From: Niallia circulans NBRC 13626
GTDB taxonomy: Bacteria; Bacillota; Bacilli; Bacillales; Cytobacillaceae
Direction of reading: 5' to 3'
NCBI RefSeq assembly: GCF_001591585.1
Contig: NZ_BCVE01000012.1
Span: 62,001 to 126,000, forward strand
DNA length: 64,000 nucleotides
Numbering within the stretch: the stretch's first letter is position 1; every line of letters starts with the position of its first letter. The notes under the pieces were generated by a model. That model had not been told where the DNA came from. It searched no databases and saw only the letters and a list, made by a program, of their open reading frames with translations. Shown piece after piece: positions 27,260-36,123 of this stretch. The position numbers and the translations under genes are program-made.

Positions 27260-28417
27260 TTATTTATTGTTTTTTTGTCTCACTTTGTAATCCACCATTT
27301 CTCCATGGTAAAAGGTTTTTCTCGATAACTGAAGATTTAGCCTCTTAGCTGTTTGCTTCAGTTCTCTTTCTTCTCTTTCTGTCACTAAACTAATAACTAC
27401 TCCCGCTGCACCAAATCTGCCCGTCCTTCCAGACCGATGGATATACTGAGTCTGATCTGTAGCTAAGTCATAATGAACAACATGTGTAATATTTTGAATA
27501 TCAAGCCCTCTTGCGGCTACATCTGTTGCTAGAAGCATGTTTCTCTTGCCATCTCGAAAATCAGTTAATGACTTTTGACGCTCCATTTTATTTAGATCAG
27601 AATGCAAAATACTTGTCTGAATTTTTTTAAATGCTAACTTCTCATAGATAACACTTAAATTTCCAATATCCTTTACAAACACAAGAATCTTCGCATTCTT
27701 TAAACGAGAGATCGGTTCTAATAGCTTTACTTTATCTCGATATTCCGCTTGGAAATAAATATGCTCTACTTCAGCTGCTTCGATCACCTTATCTTTTTTG
27801 ATGCGAATAATTTCTGCATCTTGAACAAGTTCAGCTGCAATATTTTCTGTTTGCTTTGGTAATGTTGCAGAAAATAAAACGACTTGTCTTTCTTTTAAAG
27901 TGGCTTTGATAATTTGACGAACAGATTCTAGATGCTCTGGTACTAACAATTGATCTGCTTCATCTAAAATTACTGTTTTTACTGCATGCATTTTTAATTT
28001 TTTTTGTTTAATCAATTCTAATGCTCTTCCAGGTGTACAAATGACAAGATGAGGATGCTTTTTCAGTTTTTCTAATTGTCTTTTAACATTTGCTCCTCCA
28101 ATAAAAGAGGCCGCCCGAACACCGCTGCCCTCTCCCCATTTTTGTACTTCTCCTAAAATTTGCATAACAAGTTCTTGAGAGGAAGCAAGACAGATTGCCT
28201 GAATATTCTTCGATTCTGTATCCAAGTTATTTAAGACTGGTAGTAGATATGCCAATGTTTTTCCTGTTCCTGTTGGGGATTCAGCAATTACATCTTTTCC
28301 CTCTAATATTAGCGGGATAGATTGTGCTTGAATAGAAGTTGCTTGTTTAAACTGTGCCTTTTCCCAATTTTCCTGTATAAACGGTTTAAATGTACTCCAA
28401 AATAGCTGTTCTTTCAT
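27260..28417 (-). CDS. DEAD-box ATP-dependent RNA helicase (YfmL-like)
   Basis: 385 residues from MKEQLFWSTFKPFI, placed by AAAGGAG 7 nt upstream. DEAD-box motifs in order: Q motif region (QATSIQAQSIP), I (SPTGTGKT), Ia, Ib (TPGRAL), II (DEAD), III (SAT), IV, V (ATDVAARGLDI), VI (HRSGRTGR). A short C-terminus ends KVRQKNNK, with no long basic extension. It unwinds structured RNA, probably in ribosome assembly or cold adaptation. Monocistronic. Confidence 0.93.
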   Translation of the reverse strand: MKEQLFWSTFKPFIQENWEKAQFKQATSIQAQSIPLILEGKDVIAESPTGTGKTLAYLLPVLNNLDTESKNIQAICLASSQELVMQILGEVQKWGEGSGVRAASFIGGANVKRQLEKLKKHPHLVICTPGRALELIKQKKLKMHAVKTVILDEADQLLVPEHLESVRQIIKATLKERQVVLFSATLPKQTENIAAELVQDAEIIRIKKDKVIEAAEVEHIYFQAEYRDKVKLLEPISRLKNAKILVFVKDIGNLSVIYEKLAFKKIQTSILHSDLNKMERQKSLTDFRDGKRNMLLATDVAARGLDIQNITHVVHYDLATDQTQYIHRSGRTGRFGAAGVVISLVTEREERELKQTAKRLNLQLSRKTFYHGEMVDYKVRQKNNK

Positions 28418-28598
28418 TTCGTTCTCCTTTTTCATCAAAATCAGACAAATAGCATCTAACCTTAAAATATATCTTCTTATTATAAATTATTTACGAAAAA
28501 ATAGATATGAAACCTTATTCAATAGGGGGGAGATTATATTTTTCGCTGAATATAAATTATAAATGCTGGATTTCGAGGATTTCTTTGTTTCTACAAAG

Positions 28599-28629
28599 AA
28601 AGGAGCTTCGTTTCTTGCGAAGCTCCTTT
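28599..28629 (-). terminator. Terminator of ywaC
   Basis: AAAGGAGCTTCG (28599-28610) and CGAAGCTCCTTT (28618-28629) form a perfect 12-bp stem with a 7-nt loop, 5 nt past the ywaC stop. The minus strand continues CTTTG. Confidence 0.8.
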
Positions 28630-28634
28630 TCAAA

Positions 28635-29333
28635 CTATATGAATAGCTGATTCTTCCCTACTGTATGAACGATATCGACGCCATCTTTGATTCGCTTCAT
28701 TTTTACATCTAGTTCATGGGCTGCATCTGCTGCTTCCTTTAATTCATTAAGTAAATGTGCAGGAACATCTTTGTCGAATTTATAATAGATTTTATGTTCT
28801 AAGCTTGCCCAAAAGTCCATCGCAATCGTTCTTATTTGAATTTCAACAAATACTTCTTGCATTCCTGTACTTAAGAAAACAGGAATACTGATAATTAAAT
28901 GTAAGCTTTTATAGCCATTTGGTTTTGGATTTTTAATATAATCTTTTACCTGCAGTACTTTAATATCAGCTTGTTTTTCAATAATATTATAAATTTCGTA
29001 AATATCCGAAATAAAGGAACAAGTAATTCGAACTCCTGCAATATCATGTATATATTTTTTGGCATTTTCCATTGTTATAGCATGCCCTTTTCGATGCAGC
29101 TTTTGCATAATACCCTTTGGATCTTTAATTCGTGATTTAATGTGCTCGATTGGATTATGATTATGGATAAATTGAAATTCCTCATTTAATATTTTTAGTT
29201 TCGTATTTATTTCATCTAAAGCAAAGTTATAAATAATTAAGCTATTTTTCCATTCATTAAGCTCATTTGATAATTCATGTAAATTGAAGTTATTATCTTC
29301 CATGTATGTCTTGAGTTGTTTTACGCTTTCCAT
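28635..29333 (-). CDS. ywaC: Small alarmone ((p)ppGpp) synthetase
   Basis: 232 residues, a single RelA/SpoT synthetase domain without hydrolase or regulatory domains. Key motifs are HNHNPIEHIKSRIK, KYIHDIAGVRITCSFISDIYEI, NPKPNGYKSLHLII (GTP/ATP pocket) and EVFVEIQIRTIAMDFWASLEHKIYYK (catalytic Glu/Gln region). The overall pattern is closer to the YwaC/RelP than the YjbM/RelQ branch. In Bacillus it is induced by cell-wall stress and makes pGpp, ppGpp or pppGpp. AAAGGAG lies 7-8 nt upstream, inside a short upstream ORF. A near-consensus promoter lies at 29494-29522. Confidence 0.9.
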   Translation of the reverse strand: MESVKQLKTYMEDNNFNLHELSNELNEWKNSLIIYNFALDEINTKLKILNEEFQFIHNHNPIEHIKSRIKDPKGIMQKLHRKGHAITMENAKKYIHDIAGVRITCSFISDIYEIYNIIEKQADIKVLQVKDYIKNPKPNGYKSLHLIISIPVFLSTGMQEVFVEIQIRTIAMDFWASLEHKIYYKFDKDVPAHLLNELKEAADAAHELDVKMKRIKDGVDIVHTVGKNQLFI

Positions 29334-29336
29334 AAA

Positions 29337-29426
29337 CTAGTATGTCTCCTTTGGATTCCTATAAACCTTTTCTGCGTCTACTCCGATACTCTTCAAAAAT
29401 TCAATAATTTGGTCAATTGTTTTCAC
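29337..29426 (-). CDS. Possible short leader ORF upstream of ywaC
   Basis: 29 codons starting at GTG, with AAAGGTGG 9 nt upstream. The product has the helical sequence TIDQIIEFLKSIGVDAEKVY. The stop codon is only 3 nt before the ywaC ATG, and the ywaC ribosome binding site lies inside it, so translation of the two would be coupled. It could be a regulatory leader peptide or a small protein. It could also be a chance ORF. Confidence 0.4.
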   Translation of the reverse strand: MKTIDQIIEFLKSIGVDAEKVYRNPKETY

Positions 29427-29493
29427 TTTCAACATCCACCTTTGTATATAACGAGCTATTTTCGGATGGTTGACATGCACCGAATCTATCTTT

Positions 29494-29522
29494 ATTGTAA
29501 ACAATAATGACCGGTCAGTCAA
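29494..29522 (-). promoter_or_regulatory. Near-consensus sigma-A promoter with palindromic spacer, upstream of ywaC
   Basis: Minus strand TTGACT (29522-29517), exactly 17 nt, then TACAAT (29499-29494): one mismatch to each consensus hexamer. The spacer contains the perfect 10-bp palindrome TGACCGGTCA, which could be an operator. It lies about 160 nt before ywaC. Confidence 0.7.
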
Positions 29523-29551
29523 ATATCATTTCATACAAATATTTTTTATTT

Positions 29552-29615
29552 ATAAAATAAGAAACAGCACTTCCCTTATTCCTTCAATATCAGCTCTAAG
29601 GAGAGAAGTGCTGTT
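29552..29615 (-). terminator. Terminator of the heterodimeric ABC exporter operon
   Basis: AACAGCACTTC (29563-29573) pairs with GAAGTGCTGTT (29605-29615) around an inner CCTTA/TAAGG hairpin. On the minus strand a T-rich tract (TCTTATTTTAT) follows. Confidence 0.7.
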
Positions 29616-29674
29616 CTTTATATATCTACTATCTACACTGACCAACCGGTGCAGCCCCATTTTATTTTTATAAT

Positions 29675-31504
29675 CTAATCAACTGTCTCTGAGAATTGGT
29701 TTTGATGTAGTTCATAATAAAAGCCTTTTTTCTTCAATAATTCTTCGTGAGACCCCTTTTCGGCTATCATCCCTTTATCCAATACTAGAATCAGATCCGC
29801 ATGTTTAATGGTGTTTAATCGGTGAGCAACAACAAAGCTCGTTTTCCCTTTCATCAACCGTTTTAAAGCATCTTGAATTTTCACCTCTGTGATTGTATCA
29901 ATGCTACTTGTTGCTTCATCCAGAATAAGAATAGATGGATCTGCTAAAATTGCTCGAGAAATGGATAATAGCTGCTTTTGTCCTTGACTAATTCCGTTTC
30001 CATTAGCAGAAAGAATCGTATCATATCCTTCCGGAAGATGTTCAATAAAGCCATGAGCATTGGCCTGCTTTGCTGCATACTCCACTTCCTCATCCGTAGC
30101 ATTTAACCTGCCATACCGAATGTTTTCCCGGATGGTCCCTTCGAATAGATAGCTATCCTGAAGAACAAATCCCATATGCGAACGAAGACTCTCTCTTTTT
30201 ATTTTTGTAATCTCCTGTCCATCCACTAATATATTTCCTGCGGTTGCATCATAAAATCTCGTGATAAGCTGGATAATAGTCGTTTTTCCAGCTCCAGTGG
30301 GTCCAACCAAAGCAATTGTTTCACCTGGGTTTGCCTTAAAATCAATATCTTTTAAAATTTCTTTATTTACCTCATAAGAAAAAGAAACATGCTTAAACTG
30401 AACTTCTCCTTTCATTTCTTCCATCACGGCTGCTTTCTTCTCATCTACTTCTTCTCTTTCTTCATCTAATACGTCAAATACTCTCTCTGCACCCGCAATG
30501 GCAGATAACAGTGTATTAAATTGATTCGATAAATCATTTAAGGGTCTAGTGAACTGTCGGGAATATTCAACAAAGATGACAATAACCCCAATAGATACAG
30601 TACCTGATTTGAGGGCTAATAGCCCGCCAACCCCTACAATTACTGCATAGCTAGCATTGTTTAACATATTCATCAACTTTGGAATAAAGCCTGAATAGAC
30701 TTGTGCCCAATACGCAGAATTCTTAAGCTTATCACTTTTTTCTTTCATATCATGAATCACTTTTTCTTCTAAAGAAAAAGTTTTTACAATTTTTTGTCCT
30801 GAAATAGATTCCTCAATAAATCCATTTAACTCCCCTAAATTCTTTTGCTGTTCCTTAAACAATATACTTGTTCTACTCGTAATCCACTTCATTCCGATAA
30901 ACATAACTGGCACAATAGTTAAAGTCAGGACGGTTAATAACGGGCTGAGCAATAACATAACGACTACTGTCCCAACTAATGTGATAATACTAGAGAAGAT
31001 TTGGATAACAGAGCTATTTAAAGTAGAACTGACATTTTCAATATCATTTGTAACACGACTCATCAATTCTCCATGCTGCTTTTTGTCAAAATAACTTATC
31101 GGCAGCTCATGAAATTGGTGGAATAAATCCGCTCTTAAGCGAAAAACAGTTGTTTGTGAAATTCCAACCATCCAATAACTTTGCAAAAATAATGCAACAG
31201 AATGAAAAAAGTAAATACCACCAAGGGCTATTAGCATTCCTGTAAAACCATCTAAATTTCTATTGACAATAAAACGATCAATAGAAATTCCTAAAACATA
31301 TGGTCCCAATAATCCTAATGCACAGCTCATTGCCACCATCACTAAAACAAGAAATAATAATCCCTTTTTTTGTGCAAGATAGCTCCATAATCGGTATAAG
31401 GTCTTCCCCATATTTTTTGGTTTTTTCCCTTTTTTAACAACTGTGGGATCTGGCTTTAATTTAGGTTTAGGATAGCGAAATGGATCGGTTAGTTCCCTTT
31501 GCAT
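29675..31504 (-). CDS. Multidrug ABC exporter half-transporter, canonical ATPase subunit
   Basis: 609 residues. An N-terminal extension of about 45 residues rich in Pro and Lys precedes a six-helix exporter domain. The nucleotide-binding domain has Walker A GPTGAGKTT, an altered signature NGISQGQKQL, Walker B ILILDEATS with the catalytic Glu, and H-loop VAHRL. It pairs with the 585-residue subunit encoded just upstream, overlapping it by 38 nt. Together they resemble YfiBC/YheIH/LmrCD heterodimeric drug exporters. The substrate is unknown. Confidence 0.9.
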   Translation of the reverse strand: MQRELTDPFRYPKPKLKPDPTVVKKGKKPKNMGKTLYRLWSYLAQKKGLLFLVLVMVAMSCALGLLGPYVLGISIDRFIVNRNLDGFTGMLIALGGIYFFHSVALFLQSYWMVGISQTTVFRLRADLFHQFHELPISYFDKKQHGELMSRVTNDIENVSSTLNSSVIQIFSSIITLVGTVVVMLLLSPLLTVLTLTIVPVMFIGMKWITSRTSILFKEQQKNLGELNGFIEESISGQKIVKTFSLEEKVIHDMKEKSDKLKNSAYWAQVYSGFIPKLMNMLNNASYAVIVGVGGLLALKSGTVSIGVIVIFVEYSRQFTRPLNDLSNQFNTLLSAIAGAERVFDVLDEEREEVDEKKAAVMEEMKGEVQFKHVSFSYEVNKEILKDIDFKANPGETIALVGPTGAGKTTIIQLITRFYDATAGNILVDGQEITKIKRESLRSHMGFVLQDSYLFEGTIRENIRYGRLNATDEEVEYAAKQANAHGFIEHLPEGYDTILSANGNGISQGQKQLLSISRAILADPSILILDEATSSIDTITEVKIQDALKRLMKGKTSFVVAHRLNTIKHADLILVLDKGMIAEKGSHEELLKKKGFYYELHQNQFSETVD

Positions 31505-33224
31505 TCTCCCACTCTCCTTCCCCTAGTTGTGATTCTACTATTTTTTGATAAAGGTTGTTTGTCTTCCATAACTCATCATGGGAAGCAAAACTTACAATCT
31601 TTCCATCTTCAATCAACATTATTCTATCTGCCTTCATCGCAGTAGATACTTTCTGCGTAATGAGCAGAAGGGTACATTGATAATCTGCAACTGCATCCAG
31701 CAGCTTTTTTTCTGTTTTTAAATCTAATGCACTTGTACTATCATCTAGCAGGAGAATACTTGGCTTTCTGACGAGTGCTCTTGCAATGGAAAGGCGTTGC
31801 TTTTGTCCTCCGGATAAATTAACTCCCTTTTGTCCAATTCTCGTATCATATGTATGAGGCATTAACATAATGGTATCGTGAATTTGGGCATCTTTTGCAG
31901 CTTGCACTACTTCATCAAAGGTCGCATCAGGATTTCCCCATCTAATATTTTCTTGAATGGTACCCGTAAAGAGCATCGATTCCTGTGGTACATATCCAAT
32001 TTGCTTTCTTAGCGTATTTAATGAATATGAATCCACTCGTTTATCGTCGATCAAAACGCTTCCTTCTGTTGGTTCATAAAGACGTGGAATTAATTGGAAG
32101 AGTGTTGTTTTTCCTGAACCTGTTGCTCCTAATATAGCAATTGTTTCTTTAGGGTGGATGGTAAAGTGCAGATTCTCTATCGTATTCCTTCTATTAGATG
32201 GATAACGAAAGGATACATGCTGGAACTTAATTTTTCCTTTCAGTTTTGAGTCCATACTTTCATCTGGATTATCCTTATCCTGTTCTTTCTTATCAATAAT
32301 CTCTTGGATTCGATCAGCTGAAGCTTTTGAACGAGAAATAACCATTACTAACATACTTACTACAGAAATCGATGTAGTGATTCTTAATGTATAATTGATA
32401 ACGGCAACTACTTCACCAATCTGTGCCTCACCTGTGTTTATTTGTCCGGATCCAATCCAAAGTATGGCAATAATACATAGATTCATAGCGAATAATAAGA
32501 GCGGCACAGTAGTTTCCATAATTCGGAGCGCCTTTTGGGTAAGATTTTTTAAATCCTCGCTTGTATGCATAAAACGATTTCTTTCAAACTGCTTACGGAT
32601 ATATGCTCGGATAAGCCTCACTGCTGTTAAATTCTCCAGCATCACACTGTTTACCTGATCGAGTTTCTTTTGAACAGATTGAAACAGACTTCTTCCTATT
32701 TTAATAACCCAAATAAACATAACCACAATAAGCGGAATCGTAATCGCCAATATAAACGCTAGTTTCACATTAACTAAGAAGGACATAATGATTCCACCAA
32801 CGATTAAAAGCGGTGCCCTTAATAGAAATCGCAATCCCATAAATATCGTGTTTTGTAATTGTGTAATATCATTCGTTAATCTAGTGATCAAAGACGAACT
32901 TGCAAAAACATTACTGCTTGAAAACGTAAAATACTGAATGATTTGATATAACTCATTCCGAAGACTATAGCCAAAATTCTGACAAACATGGGAAGAATAG
33001 AATGTATTAATTATTCCAGCAGCAAAGGCTACAAGCGAAAATAATATCAACAATCCTCCCCAAATTAACACTACTTTTGTATCTTGATGAGCCAAGCCAT
33101 CATCAATTATCTTTGCCATAATCAATGGCTGAACCAGTTCTACCGCAAGTTCGGTTAACATTAGTATAAGTGCTATTGTAATACTTAGTTTATATACTCG
33201 AAGTCGACCAAATATTTTTGACAT
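31467..33224 (-). CDS. Multidrug ABC exporter half-transporter, degenerate ATPase subunit
   Basis: 585 residues. A six-helix exporter domain is followed by an ATPase with Walker A GATGSGKT (366-373) and a normal signature LSGGQ (470-474). Walker B is LLLDD, with Asp495 where the catalytic Glu should be, and the H-loop reads ITQKV with Gln instead of His. This is the degenerate-site partner typical of asymmetric heterodimeric exporters. GGAGGG lies just before the ATG. First gene of the two-gene operon. Confidence 0.9.
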   Translation of the reverse strand: MSKIFGRLRVYKLSITIALILMLTELAVELVQPLIMAKIIDDGLAHQDTKVVLIWGGLLILFSLVAFAAGIINTFYSSHVCQNFGYSLRNELYQIIQYFTFSSSNVFASSSLITRLTNDITQLQNTIFMGLRFLLRAPLLIVGGIIMSFLVNVKLAFILAITIPLIVVMFIWVIKIGRSLFQSVQKKLDQVNSVMLENLTAVRLIRAYIRKQFERNRFMHTSEDLKNLTQKALRIMETTVPLLLFAMNLCIIAILWIGSGQINTGEAQIGEVVAVINYTLRITTSISVVSMLVMVISRSKASADRIQEIIDKKEQDKDNPDESMDSKLKGKIKFQHVSFRYPSNRRNTIENLHFTIHPKETIAILGATGSGKTTLFQLIPRLYEPTEGSVLIDDKRVDSYSLNTLRKQIGYVPQESMLFTGTIQENIRWGNPDATFDEVVQAAKDAQIHDTIMLMPHTYDTRIGQKGVNLSGGQKQRLSIARALVRKPSILLLDDSTSALDLKTEKKLLDAVADYQCTLLLITQKVSTAMKADRIMLIEDGKIVSFASHDELWKTNNLYQKIVESQLGEGEWENAKGTNRSISLS

Positions 33225-33408
33225 TATTCCCTCCAGCCTTTACTCTAATTGAATTTACTACTTAATATCCAATCATCGATGAAATTTATTTAGATTTGCT
33301 AAACATTATTTTTATCATACCTCTTTTTAGTAAGTTAGAAAACATCATTCAGAATAAAATTAATTCAGTATATTTTATTACATGTACAAATGCCACCTTC
33401 TTTCTTAA

Positions 33409-33470
33409 AATAAAAAAACCGAACAATTATACAAAAATTCTAGATTAGAATCTCTGTATAATTGTTCAGG
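33409..33470 (-). terminator. Terminator of the oligopeptide transporter operon
   Basis: GAACAATTATACA (33421-33433) and TGTATAATTGTTC (33455-33467) form a 13-bp perfect outer stem around an inner ATTCTA/TAGAAT hairpin. A run of seven Ts follows on the minus strand. It lies about 50 nt after the binding-protein gene. Confidence 0.85.
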
Positions 33471-33516
33471 TTTAAATTTGTTGGAAATACTTATGTTCGA
33501 GCCGCTTTTATCGCTT

Positions 33517-35136
33517 TTAGTTTACACCAGCTAACGACCATTTATATAATTCATTATGGAAACCAAATACCTTTGGTGATCCCACAGCTACATCTTTAGA
33601 AACTGCTCCAAAGTCATAGTCAGAATACAATGTAAAGATCGGCAGTTCATCACTCCAAATTGCTTGAAGCTCATTATAAATCTCTTTACGCTTTTCTGTA
33701 TCTGGTTCTTGTTTCCCCTTTGCTAATAGTTCATCTACCTTTGGATTGTTATAATTTGTATAGTTACTTGATCCCGCAGAACCATAGATTGTTGTTAAAT
33801 CTGGATCAATAGTATTAGTGAAGCCAATTAGCATTAAATCGTAGTCGCCTGCTCTCGCTTTTGACATAATCGTTGGGAAATCATACGTAGTTGTATTTAG
33901 TTTTAATCCAACCGCTTTTAAATTTTCGGCAATAATATTGGCTGATTGTTCCCGCACTTTGTTTCCAATCGGAACAACAAATTCTATTGTCTTATTGAAA
34001 TCCCAGCCTGCTTCTTCTAATAACTGCTTCGATTTCTCTGGATCATACGTGTATGTTTCTAATTCTTTATCAAGATAAGGGCTGATGGATGTATACGGAC
34101 CGTCTACAATTTCTCCTTCTCCCTTTAGTAATTGATCGACAATTTTTTGACGATCAATAGCATAAGCGATTGCTTGTCTTACTTTCTTATCTGTGATGGT
34201 TTCCATATTAAAACTCATATTCTGATATCCATATGTTTTATCTGTTGTGGTTGTTACATTGTCAAATCCTTTTACTGTCTCAAAGTCTTGCACTGCAATT
34301 TTTCCAATCCCTCCTGCAGCATTCATTTGAATTTCGCCTGTCTGCAATTGAGCTACAAGGTTTGCTGCTGGCATGATTTTCACAAATAGTTTATCCAGTT
34401 CTACATCCCCTAAATAATAGTCATCATTCCTAGCATATTCTACATATTGATCTTTTGCATATTTAACAAACTTAAAAGGACCATTCGTTACGGTCGGCTT
34501 CATCATAAAAGGATCCTTTTGGAGATTTTCCGGAGCAATATTCTTTAACTTATGTTCTGGAAGAATCATAAATTTAGAACCTAATTGTTCTTTCACCATA
34601 TTTGGATCGACTGGGGCCTTTGTCTTAAATTGAATTGTTTTCTCATCAACAATGGTTATAGATGGTATTTCTGTTTCTCCTTCTGGAAGCTTGCCATCGT
34701 CTGTTAATCCATCTAATACAGTTAAATAGGCTCCAACAGCTGTTTCCGTCTTTGGATTAGCAACTAAATTTAACGTAAAAGCAACATCCGCAGACGTAAC
34801 AGGTGTTCCATCTGTCCAATTTGCATCCTTATTAATTTTGATTGTAAATGTCTGATTATCCTCTGTTTCAAAGGACTCAGCTAGCTTTGGTGTAAACTCC
34901 AAAGGACCAGTCATCTCTAAAAAAGTATCAAACATAAATTTTTCTAACCATGATGCTGCAATATCAGAAGAATTAATGGGATTAAAACTAACTGGAGCAT
35001 TTACAAGCCCCAAATACATCGTATTTTCTTTTGCACCACCACCAGTTGAAGCTGGATTATTTACACCCGAGCACGCTGAAAGTAATACTAAAATGACAAT
35101 GGAAAATAGACTAAATATCGTTTTAAATTTCTTCAT
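33517..35136 (-). CDS. Oligopeptide ABC transporter substrate-binding lipoprotein
   Basis: 539 residues from MKKFKTIFSLF, with GGGGGAA 6 nt before the ATG; an upstream in-frame ATG at 35151 is less likely. The lipobox LLSAC puts the lipidated Cys near residue 21. SBP family 5 features are AESFETEDNQTFTIKINKDANWTDGTPVTSADVAFTL, MNFN-type strand QNMSFNMET, KVRQAIAYAIDRQKIV and the C-terminal ELQAIWSDELPIFTLY. It captures peptides for the OppBCDF-type pore encoded upstream. Last gene in the operon. Confidence 0.92.
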   Translation of the reverse strand: MKKFKTIFSLFSIVILVLLSACSGVNNPASTGGGAKENTMYLGLVNAPVSFNPINSSDIAASWLEKFMFDTFLEMTGPLEFTPKLAESFETEDNQTFTIKINKDANWTDGTPVTSADVAFTLNLVANPKTETAVGAYLTVLDGLTDDGKLPEGETEIPSITIVDEKTIQFKTKAPVDPNMVKEQLGSKFMILPEHKLKNIAPENLQKDPFMMKPTVTNGPFKFVKYAKDQYVEYARNDDYYLGDVELDKLFVKIMPAANLVAQLQTGEIQMNAAGGIGKIAVQDFETVKGFDNVTTTTDKTYGYQNMSFNMETITDKKVRQAIAYAIDRQKIVDQLLKGEGEIVDGPYTSISPYLDKELETYTYDPEKSKQLLEEAGWDFNKTIEFVVPIGNKVREQSANIIAENLKAVGLKLNTTTYDFPTIMSKARAGDYDLMLIGFTNTIDPDLTTIYGSAGSSNYTNYNNPKVDELLAKGKQEPDTEKRKEIYNELQAIWSDELPIFTLYSDYDFGAVSKDVAVGSPKVFGFHNELYKWSLAGVN

Positions 35137-35187
35137 TGAATGTTCCCCCATCTATTGTTCTAGAATAGTAATAAATGCATCTCCTCA

Positions 35188-36111
35188 TCATTTATGGCTC
35201 TTGGGATCCATTGCATCTCGCAAACCGTCCCCCATAAAATTTATGGATAATACAGCAAGTAATATCATGACTCCAGGCGGAATCCATAACCAAGGCTGTG
35301 TTGCCAATACAGTAATGGATTGAGCTTCATTAAGCATATTCCCCCAGCTTGCTGTAGGAGGCTGAACCCCCATCCCTAAAAAGCTCAAGGATGCTTCCAT
35401 AATAATGGCAGACGCAATGCCAAATGTAGCATTAACAAGAATCGGCGCAATGCAATTCGGAAGAATATGTTGAAAAACAATTTTTGGCGTGGAATACCCT
35501 ATAGCGACACCTGCTTTAACATAATCCATTTCTTTAATTGTTAATACACACCCTCTTACTAATCTTGCAATCGATGGCCATCCGAGCAAACCTAATACTA
35601 AAATAACGTTAAATAGACTTGGCCCCATTATACTTACTAGAACCAAAATTACCATTAAATACGGAAATGACATGAACACATCTGTAATACGCATGATAAC
35701 CATGTCCACCCATTTTCCAAAATACCCCGCAATCGCTCCTAGTATAGTACCAATAGCAACATAAATCGCCACTGCTCCGACTCCTACTGATAAAGAGACT
35801 CTAGCAGCATATAATAGTCGGCTAAACAAGTCCCTTCCCACTTCATCTGTACCAAGAATATTATTAGCAGAAGGAGCAGACGCAAATTCGCCATCAACAG
35901 AATATGGATTATGCGGTGCAATTACTGGAGCAAAGATTGCAATCAGAACCATTAATGAAAAAATAATGAGACCAACAACGGCCAACTTATGTTTAAAAAA
36001 ACGTTTTGTTATTAGTTTTAGATAGCTTTCTTCATTCCCCAATTGATTTTGAACAGGAATCACCACATTAACTTGTAATTCCGTATCCACTTTCACATTA
36101 GGAATACTCAT
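35188..36111 (-). CDS. Oligopeptide/dipeptide ABC transporter permease (OppC/DppC type)
   Basis: 307 residues, with AAGGAGGA 6 nt before the ATG at 36111. The N-terminal OppC helix (FFKHKLAVVGLIIFSLMVLIAIFAPVIAPHNPY) is followed by NILGTDEVGRDLFSRLLYAARVSLSVG, five core helices and the EAA loop (YVKAGVAIGYSTPKIVFQHILPNCIAPI) that contacts the ATPases. It ends SINFMGDGLRDAMDPK, the standard C-terminus. 12 nt after the OppB-type gene. Confidence 0.93.
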   Translation of the reverse strand: MSIPNVKVDTELQVNVVIPVQNQLGNEESYLKLITKRFFKHKLAVVGLIIFSLMVLIAIFAPVIAPHNPYSVDGEFASAPSANNILGTDEVGRDLFSRLLYAARVSLSVGVGAVAIYVAIGTILGAIAGYFGKWVDMVIMRITDVFMSFPYLMVILVLVSIMGPSLFNVILVLGLLGWPSIARLVRGCVLTIKEMDYVKAGVAIGYSTPKIVFQHILPNCIAPILVNATFGIASAIIMEASLSFLGMGVQPPTASWGNMLNEAQSITVLATQPWLWIPPGVMILLAVLSINFMGDGLRDAMDPKSHK

Positions 36112-36123
36112 ATGCACTCCTCC

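Noticed and set aside
29427-29522. Longer 61-codon reading upstream of ywaC
   Set aside because: Its first codon would be the TTG of the -35 box, so that part cannot be transcribed from the proposed promoter. Only the last 29 codons are plausible.
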